46,962 nucleotides of DNA from Verrucomicrobiia bacterium (GTDB lineage Bacteria; Verrucomicrobiota; Verrucomicrobiia; Verrucomicrobiales; DEV007): assembly GCA_020439995.1 (NCBI GenBank), contig JAGROY010000120.1:1-46962 (forward strand), given 5' to 3'. A program made the position numbers and the translations under genes. Within the stretch, counting starts at the first letter, position 1. Every line of letters starts with the position of its first letter. This document shows positions 26,287 to 34,556 of the stretch, one piece after another. The notes below the pieces were generated by a model. That model had not been told where the DNA came from. It searched no databases and saw nothing but the letters and a program-made list of their open reading frames with translations.

Positions 26287-26955
26287 CTACCGCCTTCTGC
26301 GGCGCAGTGCGCAGATCATCACAGTCAAACCTGCCAGTGAAGTCGTGGAAGGCTCTGGAATCAGAGTCAGTGATCCGGTTGTGGCTGGCCCGATGACGCC
26401 TCCATTCAACGCCACCAATCCGGCATCATCGGACGTGATCAACGCAAGATTTGCAGGAGCAGGGTTGGCTCCATCAGGAAATGTCCAAGAAGGGGCGTTG
26501 TAGAGGCCGTAACCAGTGATGTCGGAGAAATCAGCCGCAGGGGCATTCAGTGCAACTGGATCACTGAAATCGACCTGTGGATCGACGTTGGTCGCCGTCT
26601 TGAAGATCCACAGATAAATCGGCTTTCCGACAAAACCTGCATCATCACCACTTCCAGATTCTGAAAAGCGTCCGTCTTCTCCTCCAATCGTCCGGATCGA
26701 TTTGCTGTCGAATTCAATCCATCGGGAGGCAAGCGCTGAAATACTCCCGGCATTTGCTGCGACATCAAATCCGCCAGCAGTATCAAATGTCCCTACCGCG
26801 ACCTTGTTTCCGCTGGGGAGTGCAGAGGTCACTGCTGTAGTCACTATTTGGACAGCCCTCTCGCCCGGTGCTGCTGAGTAGTCGATCTGAATCGTCGCGG
26901 CTCCCGCTGACGCAATACCTAGAGCTAACACGCAAATGCTTGAGAAATATTTCAT
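26287..26955 (-). CDS. PEP-CTERM sorting-domain protein
   Basis: The 222-residue product has a signal peptide (FSSICVLALGIASAGAA) and a C-terminal sorting tag: I-PEPS, a hydrophobic stretch, then RRRRR. Such tags are recognised and cut by an exosortase, placing the protein at the surface; no exosortase gene lies here. The mature part (about 22-195) closely follows the C-terminal region of the protease at 37797-39596: both have a FDV-AA segment, a W-x-x-F strand, GK-[PQ]-IY-x-W, then DI/NITGYGL or AWGLFSS, a W-x-FP, and a run of Pro-Ala-Asn. This unnamed domain is therefore shared between a sorted protein and a protease. The order of the gene relative to neighbours gives no functional clue. 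Confidence 0.87.
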   Translation of the reverse strand: MKYFSSICVLALGIASAGAATIQIDYSAAPGERAVQIVTTAVTSALPSGNKVAVGTFDTAGGFDVAANAGSISALASRWIEFDSKSIRTIGGEDGRFSESGSGDDAGFVGKPIYLWIFKTATNVDPQVDFSDPVALNAPAADFSDITGYGLYNAPSWTFPDGANPAPANLALITSDDAGLVALNGGVIGPATTGSLTLIPEPSTTSLAGLTVMICALRRRRR

Positions 26956-27091
26956 ATTCTATCGCATCATAGAGGAAGAGAAGGCTATTAATCAAATTCC
27001 AAATCAAGTTTTCTTACGGCCCAGCTAAGACTTAAGGCCCGAATGTTCCTCGAGCGGGCTGAAAGCGCAAAAACGGGTTAAGAAAAGAATT

Positions 27092-30000
27092 TCAAATAGA
27101 CACCTGCTCAATGGCGCGACCCACTTTGAGTGTGTAGGTCTGGTTGGGGCGGACGTGGTCGAACCGCTGTGAAGTTCCATCCGGCCAGGCTATCTCGATC
27201 TCCAGCTCCTCCTCAGATCCAACGCCAAAGTGAAGTTCTTTTGGGTGCACCGAAAGGTAGCCGATCGTGCTGTGGACTTCTCTCCACAGCCCGCGAATCG
27301 CTGTTCCTCCATTCACCACCACTTGAGCGCCAACCGCGTCCAGCGGGACACCGCGGGACGGGTCGCCAATGAGGCGCAGCTTCAACCATCCAGCGCCAAC
27401 ATCGACTGGCGAATCGTTGCGGAAGAGCCGCACGGGTCCGTGGTAGCTGTTGACTGCGATGTCGAGATCACCATCACCATCGAAGTCCAGATAAGCCGCA
27501 CTGCGGGCGTTTCCAAGAAAATCAAGACCGCTGGGGGCCGATCGATCCTGCAATCGTCCACCCTCGTTCGAAAAGAAGACATTGCGCTCGGCGTTGGCGT
27601 TGGCGATTTCGACTTCTACTTTCTCGTTCTTCAGGGGATCAGAATAGTAGGGGTTTTCGGAGCTGTAGAGATTGAACTCGTTCATACCATTGAGTACGTA
27701 GAGGTCTTCGTCGCCGTCGTTGTCTGCATCGAAAAAGTCGGCGTCCCATGACCATCCTGTAGACGAGTAGCCGCGGTCGATCAGTGTGCTCCGCTCATAA
27801 GTAGGAGCGAAGCCTGAATCGCCCTTGTGCGACGACAGAAACAAATCGTTTGCCTCAACGACACGCATATTGGCGAGTTTGTCAGGGTTGAATTTCTGTG
27901 GTGTGTCCCTGCTGGGGAGGACGTATTTCTCGTCCTTGTTCATCGTCACGATGTTCGAAATGTAGATGTCGGGAAGTTGGTCGCGATTCAAGTCCGCGAT
28001 GCCGATGCCCATGGTGTAAGAAGGTTTGTCAGTGCCCAGCAGCGCCGACACTTCGCGGAAGGTCCCGTCCTTCAAATTCTGGTAATACCCGTTTACTCCG
28101 AAGTCGTTTCCGACAATGATGTCCTGCCATCCGTCACCATTGAAGTCGGTGTGGCCAGCTGCCTGGCCCCAGCCTGGGTCTTCGACTCCGGCATTTTTCA
28201 CTTCTTCAAATCTCATGCCCCCTGTATTCCGAAATAATTTGTCCGGCAGACCGTTGCGGTTGCGCCGTTCCAAGGTTGGCAAAACCCCGTTCAGGTAGTC
28301 GCCAAAGTAGGCGATGAACAGATCGAGATCACCGTCGTTGTCGAAATCCAGCGCTGTGGCAGGGCCTCCCACCAGCCCGGTTCCGCCCAGGCCACACTGA
28401 TCTGTAACATCTTCGAATGTGCCATCGCCGTGGCCTTTGTAGAGACGATGGTTGTCGTTGACGTAACTGATGAAGATATCCTGATGGCCGTCACTATCAA
28501 AATCCGCAATGATCGGCTGCCTCGGTTCACCCGGGCGATTGTCCGCAGCTCGCAGCCAGGTGATTCCAGACGCCTCAGTCACATCAATGAACTGCTTTCC
28601 CTTTTCGTTTAAATAGAGACGGTTTCCCAGCCCGCTGAGGATGAGAAGATCTGGCCGTCCGTCGTGGTTCACGTCCTCCGCCGCGATACCGGATCCACCA
28701 AACGCTGGCGGAATGGTTACCGTGCCGGTGTCGCGTCCGGTCTTCAAATAGCTTCGCAACTGGCGGTTCAACCAGTCCGACGATCGATGCGAGAACTGGA
28801 TTCCCATGGCGGCTGAAACTTCGGAGAACAAGGCTTCGCCTCCTTCGTCGGCAGACTGTGGCGGTGTCGAATTACTGGAGATGATTCCGCCCTCATCGAC
28901 TTTGCTTGGAACGGCTTTGCCGTGGGCGGTAATCCGGTCCTGGATATCGCGTAGCCCAGACTCAATATCTGCCGCTGCCAGGCGTTCGCGTCCGTCCGCG
29001 ATCGCGTGTTCTCCGGCGATTCTGAGCATCAGTACACCAAACTGCGCGATGTTTTCGGCAAGCAACTCGGCGGCAAACGGATCCGCGCCCAGCTGCGCGG
29101 TGAAGGATGGATCCTCGAGCGCAAATTGCAGGTAGCGCCAATGCAAGCCACTATCACGGAAGGAATCCATGTCATAAGATTCGATCGTCACCTGCCGCGA
29201 ACGCTCCAGATTTGGGAAAAAGATCGCATCTTCATACTCATTGATGCGATAAGCAACGAATGCCTGGGCCTGAGTGCTGACATCCCGTTCGCGCACCAGG
29301 CTGTCTCCGCGATCCCTCGCCAGGGCGTCGGCTCCAGTGTAAAGCTCGATGGCGAAGTTGGTGATCGACTGCGCGATGTAGCTTTTCAGTTTGGCCCCTT
29401 CCGCTGGATCGGCTGGCCAGCGTCTCCGCGCGAAATACACCTGCAGATTGCGCACAAATATCTGATTGGAGATCCGATTGTAAGCGGCATAGGCGGTCAC
29501 CTTCTGCTCGATGATTTCCTTGAGAACCACAAACGGGTCGCCAGTAGTTGTTGGTTTTGAAGATGTCTGTTCTTCGGCAGCATTGGGAGCATCGGCAGTA
29601 GGTAATCCGACTTCCAGCCAGGCCTCGCGGAGCACATCGCCATTGACGGTCAGTTCGTTTCGTTCCCGAGCCTTTTTGTCGGCGACCTGGAGAACGGCGA
29701 GTTGGTACAGGTCCAGCGTTTGCTTTAGTTCCTCGACTTGAGCCTCGTCCACACCAGTAGAATTCGGAGCTTTCCCTGCAAGAACAGCATTCTGTTGCGC
29801 CCCCAGAATACAGCGTAGCGAATAGGCGACGGACGAATACTGACGCTTGTCGCGGGCCGAGATCGTCAATTCTCTGGTTCCATTGTTATTTGAAATGGTA
29901 ACCAACCAACTTCCGTCGGCATTTTCGCTGAGAAGCGGGAGTTCTTTCGAGGCTCCGCCATCACCTGCGACCAGCCTGGCTGCAAGTTTCGTCACCATTT

Positions 30001-30286
30001 CGTTCTTCAAGAACCGAGCCTCGTCGGATAGCCGAGTTCCGTAGACGAAATCCTCTAAACGAGAAGCCGTGGCATGGCACTTGGGATCGCTTTTGCTTTC
30101 CAGAGACGTGATCTCAGCGAAGATCGAACTGAATCCAGTGAGTTCCGACTTTGGTGTGCGTTCCTGAGAGAAGGCACCTGTGGCGGAACCCACGAAAAAG
30201 GTCAATAGTATGGCTGCGTTTCCTATTTTCAACGGAGTGGACGATCTAAAGATTCTCAGTATTCCCGCTAAACTAACGGTAATCAA
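27092..30286 (-). CDS. Exported FG-GAP/VCBS repeat protein with ASPIC/UnbV (CRTAC1-like) C-terminus
   Basis: The 1,064-residue product starts with TTG at 30286 (a second TTG at 30232 is also possible); a signal peptide follows (AAILLTFFVGSATGA). Residues about 45-480 are mainly helical and unrecognised. From about 500 on, calcium-binding propeller-type repeats occur: DVNHDGRPDLLILS, DFDSDGHQDIFIS, DFDNDGDLDLFIAY, DFNGDGWQDIIVGND, DLNRDQLPDIYISN, DADNDGDEDLYVLN and DFDGDGDLDIAVN. The end (about 975-1055) is an ASPIC/UnbV domain (GVPLDAVGAQVVV, HFGVGSEEELEIEIAWPDG). Such proteins are large surface or periplasmic scaffolds. It is 26 bp downstream of the phosphodiesterase-TPR-sulfotransferase gene on the same strand and probably in one transcript with it. 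Confidence 0.88.
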   Translation of the reverse strand: MITVSLAGILRIFRSSTPLKIGNAAILLTFFVGSATGAFSQERTPKSELTGFSSIFAEITSLESKSDPKCHATASRLEDFVYGTRLSDEARFLKNEMVTKLAARLVAGDGGASKELPLLSENADGSWLVTISNNNGTRELTISARDKRQYSSVAYSLRCILGAQQNAVLAGKAPNSTGVDEAQVEELKQTLDLYQLAVLQVADKKARERNELTVNGDVLREAWLEVGLPTADAPNAAEEQTSSKPTTTGDPFVVLKEIIEQKVTAYAAYNRISNQIFVRNLQVYFARRRWPADPAEGAKLKSYIAQSITNFAIELYTGADALARDRGDSLVRERDVSTQAQAFVAYRINEYEDAIFFPNLERSRQVTIESYDMDSFRDSGLHWRYLQFALEDPSFTAQLGADPFAAELLAENIAQFGVLMLRIAGEHAIADGRERLAAADIESGLRDIQDRITAHGKAVPSKVDEGGIISSNSTPPQSADEGGEALFSEVSAAMGIQFSHRSSDWLNRQLRSYLKTGRDTGTVTIPPAFGGSGIAAEDVNHDGRPDLLILSGLGNRLYLNEKGKQFIDVTEASGITWLRAADNRPGEPRQPIIADFDSDGHQDIFISYVNDNHRLYKGHGDGTFEDVTDQCGLGGTGLVGGPATALDFDNDGDLDLFIAYFGDYLNGVLPTLERRNRNGLPDKLFRNTGGMRFEEVKNAGVEDPGWGQAAGHTDFNGDGWQDIIVGNDFGVNGYYQNLKDGTFREVSALLGTDKPSYTMGIGIADLNRDQLPDIYISNIVTMNKDEKYVLPSRDTPQKFNPDKLANMRVVEANDLFLSSHKGDSGFAPTYERSTLIDRGYSSTGWSWDADFFDADNDGDEDLYVLNGMNEFNLYSSENPYYSDPLKNEKVEVEIANANAERNVFFSNEGGRLQDRSAPSGLDFLGNARSAAYLDFDGDGDLDIAVNSYHGPVRLFRNDSPVDVGAGWLKLRLIGDPSRGVPLDAVGAQVVVNGGTAIRGLWREVHSTIGYLSVHPKELHFGVGSEEELEIEIAWPDGTSQRFDHVRPNQTYTLKVGRAIEQVSI

Positions 30287-30312
30287 CCTTTAGCCCCCAT
30301 GGTTGTCGAGCG

Positions 30313-33300
30313 TTAGTTTCTTCTACGGCGCTGTCGAGGGATGCGAGCCCCTTCGTTGCGAAGGCTTGGATCGATAGCGGCAACCATGGCGGATTCGTCT
30401 AGCGATCCCATCAGGAAACGGTTGATCTCAGCGGACACTTCTGCAGGTGAGTCCAACGCTGCTTGATAGCTTACTGGAAGAACGGCGACGCGGTCTGAGT
30501 GTTGCCGAGACCAACCTCTAAGGAGATTGAGCACTTGATTCAGTTGGGTTTGAAAGGTCTTAGCGAGAACATCTTGGTCCCCTACCTCATTAGGGGTTTT
30601 CCCTTTTCCAAGACGCTGCAGCATTTTCTGTTGCGAAGCGATGACTTCGTCCATCGGCCGATACATCAGGAGGATTCGGTAGTGAAGATCCACTGCTTTG
30701 CTATCGGTTTCATTGTCTCGGATGCTGAACAGCAGCCGAGGAAGGAGCTGAGCGACTAATTTCACTGCTTTTCCCCGAGCGCCCAACAACCATTCGTATT
30801 TGCCTTTTTGTGAACTGAGACCCTTAGCCATCTCCAGTTCAAGATAACCTCGAGGATTTGAGATATCGGCAGGACGGTGATCGTCGGCTAAAATTGGTAG
30901 TCCTCCCGCTGCCAGCATCTGCATGGTCATCGAGGTTCCCGAACGCGGAAGCCCGGACACGATCGTCACGGACTTGGCGATACTTGGAAGCGCACTTGAA
31001 TCTGTATTTCGCGCAAAGTCCAACATCACCCGTTCAATGTCTTCCCAAGAGCGGTCCACCGTGTCCGCCCCCCGGGTAGGCCGGAGGCTTGAACGAAACT
31101 CGTGCCTGTTCTCGGGGTGTTCTCCTCTCGCCCAGCTTCGGAGGCGTTTTTGCGCCTCCCGCCCCAGCTTGCGGTGTTCTTTCGCCTTTTCGAGATTGCC
31201 CAGTTGCAGATGATAGATGGATGCTAGCGTTCGGTGGGCAGCGGGTTGAACCGGATTCTGGGTGATTGACGTGTGTAGCGATTCGACAGCACGCTCGACT
31301 TCGCCCAGGCGGTTGAGGGCAATGCCACCCAGGAAATGGGCTTTTGGATTGTGAAACATTTGCCCCGCTGCGGCAAACGCCTCGGCTGCAGCTTCGCTGT
31401 TTCGACCGACGTGAAGATGAAGGCGAGCCAGGCCGAGGCGCGCATGCGGGTTAACTTTGTCGAATTCCAGGACTCTGTTGAATGAATCTTCAGCATCGCT
31501 AAAATTGCGCAGCGCCAGCTGCGATTCCGCCAGTTTTTGCAATAGAGTCTGCAGGTTGTTTGGCTCCGTCGATGCGGCCTTTTGAAACGTGTCGACTGCC
31601 TTGGAAAACTGCCCCTCGGCGTGGAGCAATAATCCCTCAAGATAAATAAATGCGTGGGAATTCACGCCTGCACGGCGGCGCAATTTCCTTAGTTTTGCCA
31701 GCGTCTTCTCATCAACCTTGCTGAAATCGATTTTCGGTTCCGCACCTTCCGCAGCCTGATCCGAATTCTCACTCGGGTCATTCCGTTGGTGTTCCAGGAT
31801 TTCACCGTGCAGCTTTTTGATTTCCTCTGCTGCCTCCAGTGAGAACCGCCCTTTGTTCTCCTTGATCTGCTCAAATGTTTCCCTTGCCTTCTCAATCTGT
31901 CCCAGCGCCAGCTGGACTTGGAAGAGATGGACTCCGAACCGCGATTCCTCGGGCCAGCTGGACCACAACTTTGCAAAAATAGCACCTGCTTCGTGAGCGT
32001 GGCTGGCATCGGCGTAAGCGCGCGCCAGGTTATAATCCAGTTCGCGAACGGTCTCCTTCACGGCAACTTCCTTGTCGGCATCGGGTTCTTCGATGTAACC
32101 GAGCGCCACCAGCTGATCGATAGCCTGCTGTGCCTCAACCGGATCGAGCCTGGCATCCGGCGGGTGAAGGCCGGGATCATGGTCTCCTTCAATGGAATCC
32201 CAGCTTTCGATGTAAACTACGTTTGGCCTGTCTTTGAAGATCGAAGTAAGTGGGGCTCCGTCCATATCGCGACCCGTAGGCAGATCGAAATGGGCGAGGA
32301 TGGTCGGGCACACATCGAGAATCGAGGCGCCGAATACGAGATCATCCTCTTTAACCCCTGGCCCCATGGCCGCAAAGATGCCGAATGGACGGTGTTCCGC
32401 TGCGGGGCCGGCTGGCTCGTTGGGAATGTGGTGGGGGCGCAGGGCATCGGGGTGGAACCCGTGATCGGACATCAGAATAATGGTCGTCTCCGGGCCGGCC
32501 AATTGCATCAAGCGGCCGAGCATCTGATCATGGTATCGGTAGCCGCACTCAATCACATTCTTGTACAAGTCGAAGTCTTTCTGTGAGACCCAATCCTGCT
32601 TCGGCGGGTGGTACTTCATGAACCCATGCCCAAAGTGGTCGATGGCATCGTAGTAGACTGCCATGAAGTCCCACTGGGTGTTCTCCATCAGATGGGTCGC
32701 AACAGCGTGAACGCCGGAGCACTCGGCGATGATCTTGGCGCAGGAATATAACCGCCTGTCCTTCTTTTGGTCGATCTCGGGCGCATTGGGGACAAAGAGG
32801 CGCAACATGTCGCCGTCCAGTTCCTGAGGATGGAGCCGCCACTCCGCCATTTCTTCTGCTCGTTCTGGCGGATGCACCGTGCCAGGCCGCATTGGCCAAG
32901 GTTTGTCGAGATCGCCAATCGCTTGTTGAAAATGATTCGACACCATCACGCCATTGACTGGCTCTGCAGGATGGGACGGCCACCAGCCCACCACGTTGGT
33001 GCGCAGGCCTTCCTGGTTGAGGATGTTCCAGACGGCCTTGGTTTTGCGTGCCAGATTGGTGATCGGCCGGATGCCTCCGCCGTGTGGATCCGGTTCGGAG
33101 AAGCCATGGATACCGTGCTTGAACGGCCTCTTGCCCGTGGCGATGCTGGTCCAAAGCATGGGTGAGAGAATCGGATTGATCGTGGCGAGGTTCCCCATGA
33201 CCCCGTTCTCAATCAAATGTCTGGCGAAGGGCATTTTGCCTTCGTCAATGAGCGGACTCATCGTCTTCCAGTCGGCGGCATCCCACCCGACGAGAAGGAG

Positions 33301-33327
33301 TTTCTTTCTGTTTGGGCTAAAGCTCAC
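30313..33327 (-). CDS. Three-part fusion: alkaline phosphatase-superfamily phosphodiesterase, TPR array, sulfotransferase-like domain
   Basis: From the GTG at 33327 the product has 1,004 residues. Residues about 8-410 are a type I phosphodiesterase/phosphatase: D16 in LLLVGWDAADW, S55 in NPILSPMLWTS at the nucleophile position, DAIDHFGH and MSDHGFHPD for the metals. Residues about 425-730 hold at least six TPR-like helix pairs. Residues about 780-985 look like a sulfotransferase, with the PAPS-binding loop VSGLPRSGTSMTM and a later LMYRPMDEVIASQ. No signal peptide is seen, so a cytoplasmic location is likely. A TTG at 33387 is a possible longer start, but it lies in the tail of the terminator at 33386-33415. 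Fusion of a phosphate/sulfate ester hydrolase to a sulfotransferase suggests building or editing of a sulfated or phosphorylated glycan or lipid. Confidence 0.88.
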   Translation of the reverse strand: MSFSPNRKKLLLVGWDAADWKTMSPLIDEGKMPFARHLIENGVMGNLATINPILSPMLWTSIATGKRPFKHGIHGFSEPDPHGGGIRPITNLARKTKAVWNILNQEGLRTNVVGWWPSHPAEPVNGVMVSNHFQQAIGDLDKPWPMRPGTVHPPERAEEMAEWRLHPQELDGDMLRLFVPNAPEIDQKKDRRLYSCAKIIAECSGVHAVATHLMENTQWDFMAVYYDAIDHFGHGFMKYHPPKQDWVSQKDFDLYKNVIECGYRYHDQMLGRLMQLAGPETTIILMSDHGFHPDALRPHHIPNEPAGPAAEHRPFGIFAAMGPGVKEDDLVFGASILDVCPTILAHFDLPTGRDMDGAPLTSIFKDRPNVVYIESWDSIEGDHDPGLHPPDARLDPVEAQQAIDQLVALGYIEEPDADKEVAVKETVRELDYNLARAYADASHAHEAGAIFAKLWSSWPEESRFGVHLFQVQLALGQIEKARETFEQIKENKGRFSLEAAEEIKKLHGEILEHQRNDPSENSDQAAEGAEPKIDFSKVDEKTLAKLRKLRRRAGVNSHAFIYLEGLLLHAEGQFSKAVDTFQKAASTEPNNLQTLLQKLAESQLALRNFSDAEDSFNRVLEFDKVNPHARLGLARLHLHVGRNSEAAAEAFAAAGQMFHNPKAHFLGGIALNRLGEVERAVESLHTSITQNPVQPAAHRTLASIYHLQLGNLEKAKEHRKLGREAQKRLRSWARGEHPENRHEFRSSLRPTRGADTVDRSWEDIERVMLDFARNTDSSALPSIAKSVTIVSGLPRSGTSMTMQMLAAGGLPILADDHRPADISNPRGYLELEMAKGLSSQKGKYEWLLGARGKAVKLVAQLLPRLLFSIRDNETDSKAVDLHYRILLMYRPMDEVIASQQKMLQRLGKGKTPNEVGDQDVLAKTFQTQLNQVLNLLRGWSRQHSDRVAVLPVSYQAALDSPAEVSAEINRFLMGSLDESAMVAAIDPSLRNEGARIPRQRRRRN

Positions 33328-33385
33328 AATGTGAAGATACGGCCGGAAGCAACTCGGCTGTTGCCACCTCTGCGTTTCCCGGTCC

Positions 33386-33415
33386 AAAGAAAAACGGCCT
33401 CAGACAATGGGCCGT
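33386..33415 (-). terminator. Rho-independent terminator of the second PEP-CTERM gene
   Basis: Read on the minus strand, ACGGCC, a 10-nt loop and GGCCGT form a perfect 6-bp stem followed at once by TTTTCTTT. It sits 80 nt after the PEP-CTERM stop codon and separates that gene from the phosphodiesterase fusion gene. Confidence 0.7.
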
Positions 33416-33494
33416 CTTTCGCCGGTTCGAAGCTCTCGCACAACCGAATGTATGATAATGCGCTGACTACCGGGCGCATCGGGCGCTCGAAAGG

Positions 33495-34169
33495 TTACTT
33501 AGTGCTTCGCTTCTGCTTGCGAAAGCGCCTCATTCCAACTGCTCCCATCGTCAGCGCAAGCAACCCAGCCGTGCTCGGCTCAGGAACTTGACCAACATTG
33601 ATGGCACCCAATGGAGTGTCGTTGTAGTAAGCCTGGCTGATGTTCAATGATCCCGTGGTCATCGTCCCCCAACCATAGTGCGTTTGGCCTGAAATTTTGA
33701 ATTGAAAGGCAAAATTCTTGGGAGTGGCCCCAAAATTCGGCCCAAAATTCACGTAAGAAAAACCGGAAGCAGCAATCACAGCAGCCACATCGTAAGCCGT
33801 CGTGTTGGAAGCAAAGGCACGAGCAACGCTGAAGGTCGTTGCCGCAATCTGGTTCCCGTTGACGGGGTCAGTGGCATATTGGCTGCCCCCATTGAACGTG
33901 AAGTCAATGACCGCGTCCCCATCAATATCCCATTGCGCCGTGGCGGCGTTTGAGACGAAACCTGGAACGGAATTAGCGATGACGATGGCCCCGTCGACGT
34001 CGCTTATCGCACAAAGCGCGACCCCGCCAGCTGCGACTGCGCCCAATGCAGGCGTAGTAACGCCGAAACTTTGCGCTCTCAACCCGGACGAAGTGAATTC
34101 CTGAAGAGACGCAGCCTTCTCAGCTGCCGTTAAAGATTTTCTAGGTCGAGACAGTGCGCTATTTTTCAT
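33495..34169 (-). CDS. PEP-CTERM sorting-domain protein
   Basis: The 224-residue product ends with a sorting tag: VPEPSTAGLLALTMGAVGM followed by a basic tail. The central part contains DIDGDAVIDFTFNGG, and a segment HYGWGTMT followed near the end by YYNDTPLGAINVGQ, a pattern common in planctomycete and verrucomicrobial PEP-CTERM proteins. The N-terminus is odd: about 37 polar residues precede the hydrophobic export segment (LGAVAAGGVALCAI), so either the signal peptide has a long n-region or the true start is further in. Transcription ends at the terminator at 33386-33415. No exosortase gene is in the window. The function is unknown. Confidence 0.85.
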   Translation of the reverse strand: MKNSALSRPRKSLTAAEKAASLQEFTSSGLRAQSFGVTTPALGAVAAGGVALCAISDVDGAIVIANSVPGFVSNAATAQWDIDGDAVIDFTFNGGSQYATDPVNGNQIAATTFSVARAFASNTTAYDVAAVIAASGFSYVNFGPNFGATPKNFAFQFKISGQTHYGWGTMTTGSLNISQAYYNDTPLGAINVGQVPEPSTAGLLALTMGAVGMRRFRKQKRSTK

Positions 34170-34556
34170 AAAAATTGAGTTTTTATGGGGTGATCAGGAA
34201 ACGGTATGAATGAGATGATCGTTCTGCAAGGTTAATCTAATAAAGTTTCCGTGCTTTCATTGAGTGCCAGTTATGATCCCGGGACAAGTCATTTGTCGCG
34301 AAAGCACGAATCAAACCCACAGGAAGCGCCGACTCTGAAAAGCGACACTCGGTTGATCATATTTTGGGGTGGAAGAGGTGGCAAAGCGGAACAGGTCAGA
34401 ATTGTGCACTGATTTCCAGCCGAGTTTGTCGGGGCACTCCTCCATACCGAGGAAACACGGTGTCACGCTTTCAATTCGTTTTATTCGTTTTCTATTGTGG
34501 TGCCGCCATTGTATGGGTTGAATAATCCGCTCCATCTGCCTGCCACCAAATCCGGA
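34170..34556. other. Divergent intergenic region of 387 bp with a 9-bp inverted repeat
   Basis: Promoters for the PEP-CTERM gene (leftwards) and the membrane protein gene (rightwards) must lie here. No confident promoter could be read. CGTGCTTTC (34250-34258) is repeated inverted as GAAAGCACG (34300-34308), with a smaller GACAA/TTGTC pair nested inside; this may be a binding site or an RNA hairpin, or chance. Confidence 0.35.

Noticed and set aside
26131..26340. Short open frames in the 441-bp gap before the PEP-CTERM gene
   Set aside because: Low-complexity translations without family features, partly antisense to the PEP-CTERM gene.
34497..34556. Longer GTG start for the second membrane paralogue
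   Set aside because: The extra 20 residues have no counterpart in the paralogue and no better ribosome site; ATG at 34557 is simpler.
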